Counted from the stretch's first letter, positions 7,071-15,594 are shown. The stretch: 20,469 bases of DNA from UBA6544 sp049601975 (GCA_049601975.1 JBMYRC010000070.1:1-20469), one strand, 5' to 3'. The notes: generated by a model from the letters alone, not told the origin. Made by a program: numbers and translations.

Positions 7071-8387
7071 ATGAACGATCGAAATGACGCGTCCGGCTCC
7101 GCGACTTATACGCCGAAGGTTATCGATGAAATTCACCGGGCTGCACGCGAAGGTATCTACTCGATCAGAGGGGCCGGGGCCAAACGCCCGGTGCCGAATT
7201 TCGACGATTTGGTGTTTCTCGGCGCGTCGATGTCGCGCTATCCGTTGGAGGGATACCGGGAGCGCTGCGATACCAACGTCGTGATCGGCGCACGCTATGC
7301 CTCCAAACCGATTGAGCTCGATATACCGATTACCATCGCGGGCATGAGCTTCGGCGCCTTGGGGGCTAATGCGAAGCGCGCCCTCGGGTTGGGCGCGAGC
7401 GCCATGGGGACGAGTACGACCACCGGGGACGGCGGTATGACACAAGAGGAACGCGAAGCCTCGAAGACACTGGTCTACCAATATCTGCCGTCACGTTATG
7501 GCATGACTCCGGACCAACTCCGCCAAGCGGATGCGATTGAAGTGGTCGTGGGGCAGGGTGCGAAGCCCGGTGGTGGTGGGATGTTGCTAGGCCAGAAGAT
7601 CACTGACCGCGTGGCCGAGATGCGCACCTTACCCGCTGGCATCGACCAGCGTAGCGCCTGCCGTCATCCGGATTGGACGGGGCCGGACGATCTCGAGATA
7701 AAAATTCAGGAATTGCGCGAAATCACCAATTGGGAAAAGCCGATCTACGTGAAGGTCGGCGCGACCCGGACACGCTATGACGTTATGCTCGCGGTCAAGG
7801 CTGGAGCTGATGCCGTGGTGATCGATGGGATGCAGGGCGGCACGGCGGCGACGCAGGATATTTTTATCGAGGATGTCGGCATCCCGACATTACCGGCCGT
7901 GCGCCTCGCCGTAGAAGCGCTGCAAGAGCTCGACATGCATCGCAAGGTCCAGCTGATCGTCTCCGGTGGTATTCGCACCGGCGGCGACGTCGCCAAGGCA
8001 TTGGCTTTGGGGGCGGATGCGGTTTCCATCGGTATGGCGGCGCTCATGGCGCTGAATTGTAACGCTCCTCTATTCGAGGATGATTACGCGGCGCTCGGGA
8101 CAAGGCCGGGCGAATGTCATATGTGCCACACCGGTCGGTGTCCCGTCGGCATCACCACGCAAGATGTGGAATTGGAAAAGCGACTAGACCCGGAAGAGGG
8201 CGCTCGGCGGGTGCGAAACTATCTTTCGACCTTGACGATGGAGTGCCAAACTTTGGCGCGTGCGTGCGGTAAATCTCACGTCCACAACCTCGAGCCGGAA
8301 GATATGGTGGCGCTGACGGTAGAGGCGGCGGCTATGGCACGGGTCCCCTTGGCGGGGACCGACTGGATACCGGGTATAAATAAATAA
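7071..8387 (+). CDS. glutamate-synthase FMN domain protein (GlxD/MgsC-like)
   Basis: Protein of 438 residues matching the FMN-binding TIM-barrel domain of glutamate synthase, expected to reduce a 2-oxoglutarate/amine adduct. Visible motifs are GMSFGALGANAKRAL (91-105), the GQGAKPGGGG loop (161-170), YVKVGA (226-231, Lys228), DGMQGGTAAT (252-261) and the phosphate-binding SGGIRTGGDV (298-307). A cysteine cluster C-x2-C-x4-C (Cys349, Cys352, Cys357 in CHMCHTGRCPVG) fits a 3Fe-4S site. Glutamate synthase itself usually has a longer first spacing. The start at 7071 is preferred because GGAG lies at 7061-7064; a GTG immediately before it adds one residue. As in GlxD and MgsC, there is no separate NADPH-binding subunit next to it, so the electron donor is unknown. 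Confidence 0.93.
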   Translation: MNDRNDASGSATYTPKVIDEIHRAAREGIYSIRGAGAKRPVPNFDDLVFLGASMSRYPLEGYRERCDTNVVIGARYASKPIELDIPITIAGMSFGALGANAKRALGLGASAMGTSTTTGDGGMTQEEREASKTLVYQYLPSRYGMTPDQLRQADAIEVVVGQGAKPGGGGMLLGQKITDRVAEMRTLPAGIDQRSACRHPDWTGPDDLEIKIQELREITNWEKPIYVKVGATRTRYDVMLAVKAGADAVVIDGMQGGTAATQDIFIEDVGIPTLPAVRLAVEALQELDMHRKVQLIVSGGIRTGGDVAKALALGADAVSIGMAALMALNCNAPLFEDDYAALGTRPGECHMCHTGRCPVGITTQDVELEKRLDPEEGARRVRNYLSTLTMECQTLARACGKSHVHNLEPEDMVALTVEAAAMARVPLAGTDWIPGINK

Positions 8388-8415
8388 AACTCAGCATTAC
8401 GGGGGGAGACGCAAA

Positions 8416-9720
8416 ATGGCCGGCAAGCTCGAAGCTTTCGCGAAGAAGCATGGCATTGAGTACTTTTTGTTTAATTTCACGGATCTTCGGGGTGTTCAGC
8501 GTTCCAAGCTCGTCCCGGCGTCGGCGGCTCCGGCGATGGAAAAGGGTGGCGCCGGATTCGCCGGATTCGCTGCATATTTGGATATGACTCCCGCGTTTCC
8601 GGATATGTTCGCGGTGCCTGATGCCTCAAGCTTAATGCAGTTGCCGTGGAAACCGGAAGTGGCCTGGGTCGCTGGTGACTTGGTGATGGAAGGAGTTCCG
8701 GTCGCCCAAGCTCCCCGGGTCGTCTTGAAGCGCCTTCTCAACGCCGCCATGAAAAAAGGACTTCGCCTGAAGACAGGGGTCGAGGCCGAGTATCATCTGA
8801 TCGATCCGGAGGGGACCGATATCTCCGACCCTCACGATATCGCCGGCAAACCATGTTACGACCAATCCGCACTCATGCGGCGGTATGAGGTCATAGCGGA
8901 AATTTGCGATGCCATGCTAGGGCTTGGTTGGGGGCCGTATCAGAACGATCATGAGGACGCGAATGGTCAGTTTGAGATGAATTGGCAATACGACGACGCG
9001 TTGGTGACGGCGGACCGACACGCCTTTTTTAAGTTCATGGTGAAATCAATTGCGGAGAAACACGGACTGCGCGCGACTTTTATGCCAAAGCCGTTTCTGC
9101 ATCTGACTGGCAACGGTTGTCACGCTCACGCCTCTGTCTGGGACAAAACGGGTAAGAAGAACCTGTTCTTCGAGAAGAAAGACGAACTCGGCCTGTCGCA
9201 ATTAGCACATCATTTTCTCGGCGGTGTCTTGCGCCATGCGGAAGGCTTGTGCGCGCTCACGAACCCGACTGTAAACAGTTATAAGCGTCTCAATGCGCCG
9301 GTTACGGCATCGGGGGCGACATGGGCGCCGAACGTGGTGACGTGGTCCGGTAATAATCGCACTCATATGGTGCGCACACCGGATGCGGGCCGTTTGGAGT
9401 TACGCCTCGCCGATGGGGCTGCTAATCCGTATCTATTGCAGGCGGCCTATCTGGCGGCAGGTCTCGACGGAATCGAAAACAAGATCGATCCCGGCAAGCG
9501 ATTGGACTTAGATATGTATGCGGAGGGCCACAAAGTTCGGGCTCAGAGATTACCGCTCTATCTGATTGACGCGATCCGTGCGTTCGAACGCAACAAGGCC
9601 TTCAAGGCGGCTTTAGGTGATGAATTCGCCGCTGCTTACATAAAGATAAAAACCGATGAGTGGAACGATTATTCCCGCCATCTTACAGATTGGGAGCGGG
9701 TCAATACGCTCGACTGCTAA
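8416..9720 (+). CDS. type III glutamine synthetase-like ligase (GlnT/GmaS family)
   Basis: ATP-dependent ligase of 434 residues in the glutamine synthetase fold. It would join glutamate to ammonia or to an amine such as methylamine. Metal and substrate residues are recognisable: Glu123 and Glu125 (GVEAEYHL), Glu180 and Glu187 (NDHEDANGQFEMNW), His236 (GNGCHAHAS), Arg291 (SYKRLNAPV), Arg315 (NNRTHMVR), and Glu328/Arg330 (RLELRLADGAANPYL). It lacks the adenylylation-loop tyrosine context of GSI and is shorter. A strong GGGGGGAG Shine-Dalgarno precedes the ATG. Its place after the three glutamate-synthase-like genes is shared by rhizobial glnT-glxBCD and by gmaS-mgsABC of the N-methylglutamate pathway. 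The sequence alone does not separate glutamine synthetase from gamma-glutamylmethylamide synthetase, so no symbol is given. Confidence 0.93.
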   Translation: MAGKLEAFAKKHGIEYFLFNFTDLRGVQRSKLVPASAAPAMEKGGAGFAGFAAYLDMTPAFPDMFAVPDASSLMQLPWKPEVAWVAGDLVMEGVPVAQAPRVVLKRLLNAAMKKGLRLKTGVEAEYHLIDPEGTDISDPHDIAGKPCYDQSALMRRYEVIAEICDAMLGLGWGPYQNDHEDANGQFEMNWQYDDALVTADRHAFFKFMVKSIAEKHGLRATFMPKPFLHLTGNGCHAHASVWDKTGKKNLFFEKKDELGLSQLAHHFLGGVLRHAEGLCALTNPTVNSYKRLNAPVTASGATWAPNVVTWSGNNRTHMVRTPDAGRLELRLADGAANPYLLQAAYLAAGLDGIENKIDPGKRLDLDMYAEGHKVRAQRLPLYLIDAIRAFERNKAFKAALGDEFAAAYIKIKTDEWNDYSRHLTDWERVNTLDC

Positions 9721-9736
9721 TCCGCGCAGCGGACAT

Positions 9737-9777
9737 AAAAAAATCCCCGATGCCGCTTTGAAGGCGACATAGGGGAT
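9737..9777 (-). terminator. rho-independent terminator of the VOC-aldolase operon
   Basis: ATCCCC (9743-9748) pairs with GGGGAT (9772-9777), with a further GCC/GGC pairing inside (9752-9754 with 9763-9765). Read on the minus strand, the stem is followed by seven T residues (complement of 9737-9743), as expected just after the aldolase stop. On the plus strand it lies 16 bases after the ligase stop but has little T tract, so it is a weaker terminator in that direction. Confidence 0.75.
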
Positions 9778-9795
9778 ATTCGCAACAGCTATATT

Positions 9796-10581
9796 TTATT
9801 GGCGCCAGTCGTCGATGCACTCACGCTCCAGTTTCCGGATCATTGCCGGCCACTGCATGTTCTTCGAAGCGCTGCCGCCTTTGCCGAAGATCTTCTTGCC
9901 GATGTCGATGGTGAAGTCCTGTACCTCCTTCGAGGGCGGCTGAAGCTCCTGGTTCAGGCTCAACATATCCACCTGGTATTGGCAGGCGGCTTCCATGCGG
10001 TACATCCAGAAAAATGCTTCGCCAATGGTTTCACCGACAGTCAAAAGACCATGGTTGCGCAGCACCAGAATGTTGCCGCCGCCGAGGCTTTTGACGATAC
10101 GCTCGCGCTCATCATGGTCGAGAGCGACGGATTCGTAATCGTGATATCCGACGAAACCGAGAATGGTCAGTGCCTTTTGATGATAGGGCAATAGACCGTC
10201 TTTCATGCAGGAGACCGCATTGCCCGCGCGTGTGTGCGTGTGCAGGACAGCGTTCATCTCATGCGATGCCATGTGGACCGCGGAGTGAATCGTGAAGCCC
10301 GCCGGATTGATCGGGTATTCGCTCTCGGTCAGCATCTTGCCGTCTTGGTCGACCTTCACCAGCGATGATGCGGTGATCTCTCCGAACAGCATGCCGTAGG
10401 GGTTCAACAGAAAATGGTCGGTACCGGGAACCCGCAATGAAATATGGGTGCCGAAGAGGTCGCTCCATCCGTAATGATCGACGAGGCGATAACACGCGGC
10501 GAGGTCGCAACGCGCTTCCCATTCCTCGGGGCTGTAGTCGCCCGGGACGGGGCCGTATTTGCTGAGAGCAGCTGAAGACAT
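9796..10581 (-). CDS. class II aldolase/adducin family protein
   Basis: Protein of 261 residues in the zinc-dependent class II aldolase/adducin family, whose members cleave or epimerise sugar phosphates or decarboxylate related substrates. Metal ligands are His114 and His116 (VLHTHTRAGNAV) and His177 (LRNHGLLTVG). At the position of the catalytic Glu73 of fuculose-1-phosphate aldolase there appears to be Gly96 (NPAGFTIHSAVH), the form seen in the adducin-like subgroup, so a classical aldol reaction is doubtful. AAGGAAG lies 8 bases before the ATG. It is the second gene after the VOC protein (28-base gap) and is followed by a terminator. The substrate cannot be deduced. Confidence 0.92.
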   Translation of the reverse strand: MSSAALSKYGPVPGDYSPEEWEARCDLAACYRLVDHYGWSDLFGTHISLRVPGTDHFLLNPYGMLFGEITASSLVKVDQDGKMLTESEYPINPAGFTIHSAVHMASHEMNAVLHTHTRAGNAVSCMKDGLLPYHQKALTILGFVGYHDYESVALDHDERERIVKSLGGGNILVLRNHGLLTVGETIGEAFFWMYRMEAACQYQVDMLSLNQELQPPSKEVQDFTIDIGKKIFGKGGSASKNMQWPAMIRKLERECIDDWRQ

Positions 10582-10609
10582 CGTTTAACTTCCTTTCAGA
10601 GTGATCGTG

Positions 10610-11440
10610 TTAGTCAACGAGATAGGGCACGGGGACCCGATTGGCGAGCGGCTTGAGATAGTCCGGATGATAGAGACTGCGGACTTCGTGCTCGTAAGAG
10701 AAAACCACTTTGCCGGTGCGTGGATTGGCGATCTTCTCGAAACGGAACTGCTCCTCGACATCGGGGCGCATCAGCAGCTTCTTCGCTTTGAACTGAGCAT
10801 ACATTTCCTGATAGCGGGTCACGTAAATCGCCACGTGGTTGGGATGTTCGACCGGCTCGAAATCCGGCTTCTCGACGAAGTGAAAATGTTGATTAGCCCC
10901 GACGGTGACGGTGGCCATTGCATGTTTGCCGCGTTTGGAGACTTTCGAAGGCGCGAAGACCATCTTCTCGTAAAATTCGGCAATCGGTTTGGCCGCGCCA
11001 ACCGGGACCCAAAAATTCACGTAAGAGATCGCCTGCGGCATCCGACCGGAAAGCTCGCCCGCCTGATGCACGCGCAAGATATGACCCCAGGGAGAGGAGA
11101 GTGTCAGCGTTTTGCCGACCTCTTTCATGCTGAATTGGGTACCTTTTAGCTCGCGGGAGATGCGCTTTAGATTGCGGTGCGTGGTTTTGATATCGGGAAC
11201 GCTGACGCCGACTTCGCCCGGGAATGGTTTCGCTTCGCCTCGCGGCATATGAAATTGCTGCCGTCCCGCGTTAATCCACATGTTGCGGGTGCCGACCATA
11301 CGGGTCGGGTCGCGTGTGAACCCGAGACCTTCACAGAAGAACAGCATCGCGGGGCCATGTTCCGGCACCCGATAATTGACATGTTCGAATTGCGCAACAG
11401 CGCCGATTTCCGGCGTCGGAAAAGGTTTCTTACTGGCCAT
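10610..11440 (-). CDS. VOC (glyoxalase/bleomycin resistance/dioxygenase) family protein, two domains
   Basis: Protein of 276 residues with two vicinal-oxygen-chelate modules. Module 1 runs about 14-126 (FEHVNYRVPEHG with His20, RQQFHMPRG with His64, LSSPWGHILRVH). Module 2 runs about 138-256 (ISYVNFWVPVG, ANQHFHFVEKP with His185/His187, NHVAIYVT with His202, FSYEHEVRSLYH with Glu250). The family includes extradiol dioxygenases, glyoxalases and isomerases that use Fe, Mn, Zn or Ni, and the exact metal set cannot be assigned by eye. GGAA lies about 6 bases before the ATG. It is first in a two-gene operon with the aldolase-family gene and divergent from the TTC38-like gene. There are no signal peptide or membrane segments. 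The function is unknown beyond the fold. Confidence 0.85.
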   Translation of the reverse strand: MASKKPFPTPEIGAVAQFEHVNYRVPEHGPAMLFFCEGLGFTRDPTRMVGTRNMWINAGRQQFHMPRGEAKPFPGEVGVSVPDIKTTHRNLKRISRELKGTQFSMKEVGKTLTLSSPWGHILRVHQAGELSGRMPQAISYVNFWVPVGAAKPIAEFYEKMVFAPSKVSKRGKHAMATVTVGANQHFHFVEKPDFEPVEHPNHVAIYVTRYQEMYAQFKAKKLLMRPDVEEQFRFEKIANPRTGKVVFSYEHEVRSLYHPDYLKPLANRVPVPYLVD

Positions 11441-11603
11441 GAGGAATTCCGTTTGTTGGATGTTCGTTGAAGAATCATATACCGCGACGCACCATGGTCG
11501 CCATAGTTAAGCTTAAAATGCGATTTCAGTGACCGTGGCCTTGCCGCGATGGTGCACCTGATTTAGCGTCCTTCACAACCAAACGAGCGATGGGAGTTCT
11601 GCC
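11441..11603. promoter_or_regulatory. divergent intergenic region between VOC and TTC38-like genes
   Basis: A 163-base gap that must contain promoters for both directions. A minus-strand -10-like TATGAT (complement of 11474-11479) lies about 34 bases before the VOC start, without a convincing -35. On the plus strand TTGGAT (11456-11461) with a 16-base spacer to TATACC (11478-11483) is weak and over 100 bases from the TTC38-like start. A small ATGG-TCG-CCAT inverted repeat is at 11494-11504. The GGGAG Shine-Dalgarno of the plus-strand gene is near 11591. Confidence 0.3.
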
Positions 11604-12992
11604 ATGCATACCGACCAATGGGGCCAGGAAGTCACGGCTGCCAGTGCCGAAGCGGTAGAGGCGTTGGACACGACGTTGATGGCTTATCTCGGTCTGCGTC
11701 TCGACACGGGCGATCATTTGAAGAGCGTCTTCAAGGCGGACCCCGAAATGCCGATGGCGAGCATCGCGCGCGGTAATTTCATGCAGCTTTTCTGTCACGC
11801 GGGCCTATTGAGAAAAGCGGATGAATCGATTGTCGGTGCGGAAGCCGCGATAGCCAAGCACGGGGCGACCCGCCGGGAAGAACTGCACCTGCAGGCGTTA
11901 AAAGCGTGGCGGGCGGGAGACCTTCGCGCCACGCTCGACGGTTGGGAGCAGGTCTTACTCGAAAATCCCAACGATGCGCTGGCACTCCGTCTCGCGCATT
12001 TTCTCCATTTCTATCTGGGCGATATGCAGTGCATGCGGGATTCGATCAATCGCGTGATGTATGCCTGGGATTCGTCCGTGCCGGCTTATGGTTTCGTGAG
12101 AGGAATGCAATCTTTCGGCTTCGAGGAAACGGGCAATTACGCAGCTGCCGAAGCCGCGGGTCGTGAGGCGGTTGAGATCAATCCTCAAGACACCTGGTCG
12201 ACCCATTCGGTTGCTCACGTGATGGAGATGACGGGACGCCACGAAGATGGAATCGAATGGTTGGAGGGCTTGAGCGGTAATTGGGGTGAGGTGAACAATT
12301 TCAAATATCACACCTGGTGGCACCTGGCGCTCTACTATCTGGAGCGGGAAAATTTCCCCAAGGTGTTTGAGCTCTACGATAAGGAGTTCCGCAAGGAATT
12401 GACGGATGATCATATCGACATCGCGAACGCGACCTCGATGTTGCTTCGGCTGGAAATGCGCGGTGTCGATATTGGCAACCGCTGGGACGAGTTGGGCGAG
12501 GTTTGTGCCAAGCATCTCGACGATCACTTGTTCGCCTTCCACGATGCGCATTACATGATGGCGATCGCGGGCGCTGGGCGGGCCAATGACGTCGATGCCA
12601 TGCTGCGGACAATGGCGGAAGCGGCGAAACGTGACGATACTACGGAAGCCGCGGTTTACCGGGATGTTGGCCTACCACTATCGAAGGCTATCGTCGCCAG
12701 TCGGAACAAGGAATACGGAAAGGTCGTCGATTTGTTGGCGCCGGTGCGCTATCAGGTCTACCGGATTGGTGGCAGTCATGCGCAACGCGATGTGTTCGCG
12801 CAGCTTCTGGTCCATGCGGCAATTGCGGATGGCCGTCATGATTTGGCGAGAGCGTTGCTCGGCGAGCGCGTGGAACGGCGCCCCGGCAGCTCTCTCAACT
12901 GGCGTTGGCTGGGTGAGACTCTGGACGGACTTGGAGAGACGAACGGCGCTGCGGAAGCCCGTGGCAAAGCCGAAAAACTGATAGCAGCTTGA
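11604..12992 (+). CDS. TTC38-like tetratricopeptide repeat protein
   Basis: Protein of 462 residues, predicted soluble and all-helical, resembling the TTC38 (tetratricopeptide repeat protein 38) family found in bacteria and animals. Helical repeats are visible from about residue 55 to the end, with TPR-like segments at 92-125, 175-195 and 395-455. Unlike ordinary TPR scaffolds it has paired histidines inside helices: His132/His135, His201/His205, His236/His240, His313/His316, plus His392 and His404. Such a pattern could form a metal or catalytic site (inference). GGGAG about 9 bases upstream supports the ATG at 11604. It is the first gene of a unit with an SDR and SppA; the SDR's Shine-Dalgarno starts right after this stop. 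The family has no established reaction that I can cite. Confidence 0.85.
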   Translation: MHTDQWGQEVTAASAEAVEALDTTLMAYLGLRLDTGDHLKSVFKADPEMPMASIARGNFMQLFCHAGLLRKADESIVGAEAAIAKHGATRREELHLQALKAWRAGDLRATLDGWEQVLLENPNDALALRLAHFLHFYLGDMQCMRDSINRVMYAWDSSVPAYGFVRGMQSFGFEETGNYAAAEAAGREAVEINPQDTWSTHSVAHVMEMTGRHEDGIEWLEGLSGNWGEVNNFKYHTWWHLALYYLERENFPKVFELYDKEFRKELTDDHIDIANATSMLLRLEMRGVDIGNRWDELGEVCAKHLDDHLFAFHDAHYMMAIAGAGRANDVDAMLRTMAEAAKRDDTTEAAVYRDVGLPLSKAIVASRNKEYGKVVDLLAPVRYQVYRIGGSHAQRDVFAQLLVHAAIADGRHDLARALLGERVERRPGSSLNWRWLGETLDGLGETNGAAEARGKAEKLIAA

Positions 12993-13009
12993 GCGAGAGG
13001 AAAGACTTT

Positions 13010-13792
13010 ATGGCTTCGGAGAAAAAAGTAGCAATCGTCACAGGATCGGCACGGGGGATCGGTGAATCGACCGCACTCATGTTGGCGCAGCGTGGGTACA
13101 ATATAACTGTTAATTACGCGAGCAGCGCGGATGAAGCCAAGGATACGGTCACGCAGTGCGAGGCCGCCGGAGCGGAAGTTTTGCTCATCCAAGGCGATAT
13201 CGCCAATGACGGGGATTGTCGCAGGATTGTCGACGAGACGACGGCGAAATGGGGACGCCTCGACGTGTTGATCAACAACGCGGGCACGACCACTTACGTC
13301 AATCACACGAATCTGGAAGCTCTGACACCAGAGGTTTGGGAGCGCACGTTCTCAGTCAATGTCTTCGGGACATTCCAAATGGTGCGTGCGGCGGAGAAAG
13401 CGTTACGTGCTTCCGGCAATGGCTCAATTGTGAATGTTGGATCGATCGCCGGTGTTGCCGGGATCGGCAGCTCGATTGCCTATGCAGCATCGAAAGGGGC
13501 CGTAAATACGATGACACTGTCCTTGGCACGTGTTTTGGCCCCGGAAGTTCGAATCAATACGATCTGTCCCGGCTTTGTTGGTACCAAATGGCAACAAGAC
13601 GGGCAGGGCGACGGTTATGATGAATACGTGAAAGGCGTCGAGAAGGGCACGCCCCAGCAACATGCCTGCACCGCCGATGACATCGCCGAAAGCGTCGTGC
13701 AGATGGCGGAAGGCCACCGTTATATGACTGGTGAGACAATACTGGTCGACGCTGGCAGTCATCTCGGCTTCTCGCCCTTGGTTGCGCGCTAG
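13010..13792 (+). CDS. SDR family oxidoreductase (FabG-like)
   Basis: Complete classical SDR of 260 residues, closest in appearance to 3-oxoacyl-ACP reductase-like enzymes. TGSARGIG lies at 11-18, NNAG at 89-92, with the catalytic Asn117, Ser145, Tyr158 and Lys162 (AYAASKGAV). RINTICPGFVGT and MTGETILVDAG complete the family pattern. Near strand 2 the sequence is VNYASS without an acidic residue at its end, which suggests NADP(H) (inference). The ATG at 13010 has AGAGGA about 9 bases upstream. An in-frame TTG at 12989 that overlaps the previous stop is rejected. The gene sits between the TTC38-like and sppA-like genes and is the third SDR of the window. Substrate unknown; it is probably not the housekeeping FabG because no fatty-acid genes are nearby. 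Confidence 0.93.
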   Translation: MASEKKVAIVTGSARGIGESTALMLAQRGYNITVNYASSADEAKDTVTQCEAAGAEVLLIQGDIANDGDCRRIVDETTAKWGRLDVLINNAGTTTYVNHTNLEALTPEVWERTFSVNVFGTFQMVRAAEKALRASGNGSIVNVGSIAGVAGIGSSIAYAASKGAVNTMTLSLARVLAPEVRINTICPGFVGTKWQQDGQGDGYDEYVKGVEKGTPQQHACTADDIAESVVQMAEGHRYMTGETILVDAGSHLGFSPLVAR

Positions 13793-13818
13793 ACCAAGTA
13801 GGAGAGTTGGACCAAACC

Positions 13819-15594
13819 ATGCGCCTGATCGGTCGCATATTTCTCTATCTGTTGGCAGGCGTCGGTGGGCTGACTTTATTGCTCGTTACCGGCTTGATCG
13901 TCTTCGCTCTTTTTGCGCGGGACGAACCCGAGTTGCCCGATAAGATCGTAATGTCCATCGATATCGGTGGCGGGGTCGTTGAGCGCCAAGAGCGTGGTCT
14001 ATTACAAGGGTTCGGAAAAAAACGAGGTTTAGTATTACGCCGCGCTATAGACGCTATTGATACCGCGCGCAGCGACGACCGGGTAAAGGGGATTATCCTC
14101 AATTTGGATGGTGGACTTTCCATTGCCCATGCTCAGGCTCTGCGGCGTGCCATCTCGGCATTTAGGGAAAGTGGTAAATTTGCCCATGCCTATGCCAAGG
14201 ATTTTGGTGGCAATAGCACTGTGGCGTATTATCTCGCATCGGCGTCCGAAAAAATATGGATGCAACCGTCTGGAACGCTTGGTCTCATTGGCTTGGCGAT
14301 TGAGTCGCCATTCTTCGCACCGGCACTTGAGAAACTCGACGTCAAAGCCCACTACGAGCAACGACACGAATATAAGGGCGCCGGTGAGCAATTTGTCCGT
14401 AGTGGTTTTAGCCCGGAGGCGCGTGACTCCCTTCAGGACTTAATCGACTCCTGGATGAGCCAAATTACCGGTGATATCGCTACCGATCGCAGAATGTCGG
14501 CGGCAGAAGTCACCGCTCTTATGGAGACGGGGCCTCTACTGGCCGCAGAAGCGATGTCGGCGCGATTGATTGATGGGCTCGCATATCGTGACGAGTTCGA
14601 GACAAAAATCGATGAGTTAAGTGGTAAGGATGCGGAATGGCTTTCGGTCGAGCGATATCTTTCGTTACGTCCGTTGCAAATTCCCGCTGATTCCAAGGTC
14701 GCTCTGATTTATGGTGAGGGCGCGATTGTGCCAGGACGTGACGGCGGCTCGCCATTGGGTGAAGCTCAGAAATTTGCGGCGGACAGTGTAGCCGATGCAA
14801 TTCTGGAGGCGGCGGAAGATCCCGCAATAGCGGGTATCGTGCTGCGGATCGATAGTCCGGGCGGCGCTTATGGTGCGAGCGATACGGTGTGGCGCGCGGT
14901 TCATGTCGCAAAAGAAAAGGGCAAACCAGTCGTCGCCAGCTTGGGAAGCACGGCGGCTTCCGGTGGGTATTTCGTTGCCATGGCGGCAGATAAAATCGTG
15001 GCGGAAGCGGGTACCGTGACGGGTTCGATCGGTGTCTTGACGATTAAGTTTGTGACACGGGATTTTTGGCGCAAGTTGGGTGTTGAATGGGACCGGGTAC
15101 AGTCCGGAGCACGCGCCGCTATTTGGAGCATGATTGACGAGTATCCTCCGGGCGGTGCGGAGCGGGTCGCTGCCTTATTGGATGCGGTCTATGCGGATTT
15201 CACAGGAAAAGCCGCATCGGCACGAGGGTTCGACGAAAATCAAATCGACGCCGTCGCACGCGGTCGAATTTGGACGGGGGCCGCTGCGAAAGAAGTTGGT
15301 CTCGTAGATGGAATCGGCGGATTGGAGATGGCGTTCGGAGAAATTCGGGAATTGTTGAAGCTAGCGCCGGAAGATCCGTTGGAAGTTGTAGAGCTTCCCA
15401 AACCGTCGCGCCTCGAGGAAGTTCTGAAAGCATTCAGACAACAAGGATTCGATGTGGACACGACGTTGGCGGATATTCGCTCATCGTTGACCCCAACATC
15501 GACGGTTGTAATTACAGCTGTGGCTGATCGGCTTGAAATCATAACGCCACCGACCGGCATTCTGCAGATGCCCGCCTGGCAAATGGCGCGTTAA
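13819..15594 (+). CDS. sppA: signal peptide peptidase SppA, 67K type
   Basis: Membrane-anchored serine protease of 591 residues that degrades signal peptides left after protein export. One N-terminal transmembrane helix (about 8-32) is followed by two tandem SppA domains facing the periplasm. The Ser-Lys dyad can be placed: Lys186 in EYKGAGEQF of the first domain and Ser381 in STAASGGYF of the second, matching E. coli Lys209 and Ser409. GIVLRIDSPGGA (339-350) and GTVTGSIGV (398-406) are further family motifs. Length is close to the E. coli enzyme (about 618) rather than the short form. The ATG at 13819 is preferred over TTG at 13807, which leaves no Shine-Dalgarno spacing. The gene begins 26 bases after the SDR and its end overlaps the convergent NUDIX gene by 4 bases. 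Confidence 0.94.
   Translation: MRLIGRIFLYLLAGVGGLTLLLVTGLIVFALFARDEPELPDKIVMSIDIGGGVVERQERGLLQGFGKKRGLVLRRAIDAIDTARSDDRVKGIILNLDGGLSIAHAQALRRAISAFRESGKFAHAYAKDFGGNSTVAYYLASASEKIWMQPSGTLGLIGLAIESPFFAPALEKLDVKAHYEQRHEYKGAGEQFVRSGFSPEARDSLQDLIDSWMSQITGDIATDRRMSAAEVTALMETGPLLAAEAMSARLIDGLAYRDEFETKIDELSGKDAEWLSVERYLSLRPLQIPADSKVALIYGEGAIVPGRDGGSPLGEAQKFAADSVADAILEAAEDPAIAGIVLRIDSPGGAYGASDTVWRAVHVAKEKGKPVVASLGSTAASGGYFVAMAADKIVAEAGTVTGSIGVLTIKFVTRDFWRKLGVEWDRVQSGARAAIWSMIDEYPPGGAERVAALLDAVYADFTGKAASARGFDENQIDAVARGRIWTGAAAKEVGLVDGIGGLEMAFGEIRELLKLAPEDPLEVVELPKPSRLEEVLKAFRQQGFDVDTTLADIRSSLTPTSTVVITAVADRLEIITPPTGILQMPAWQMAR

Noticed and set aside
6768..7481. Minus-strand frame of 237 codons opposite the GXGXG and FMN genes
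   Set aside because: Overlaps two conserved genes completely, has no family features, and is explained by GC-biased codons of the real strand.
10601..11149. Plus-strand frame of 182 codons opposite the VOC gene
   Set aside because: Shadow of the VOC coding strand; the VOC protein has fold motifs and a Shine-Dalgarno.
11955..12551. Minus-strand frame of 198 codons opposite the TTC38-like gene
   Set aside because: Antisense to a supported gene and without recognisable motifs or Shine-Dalgarno.
12989..13009. TTG start overlapping the TTC38-like stop for the third SDR
   Set aside because: AGAGGA is positioned for the ATG at 13010 and would lie inside the coding sequence if TTG were used.
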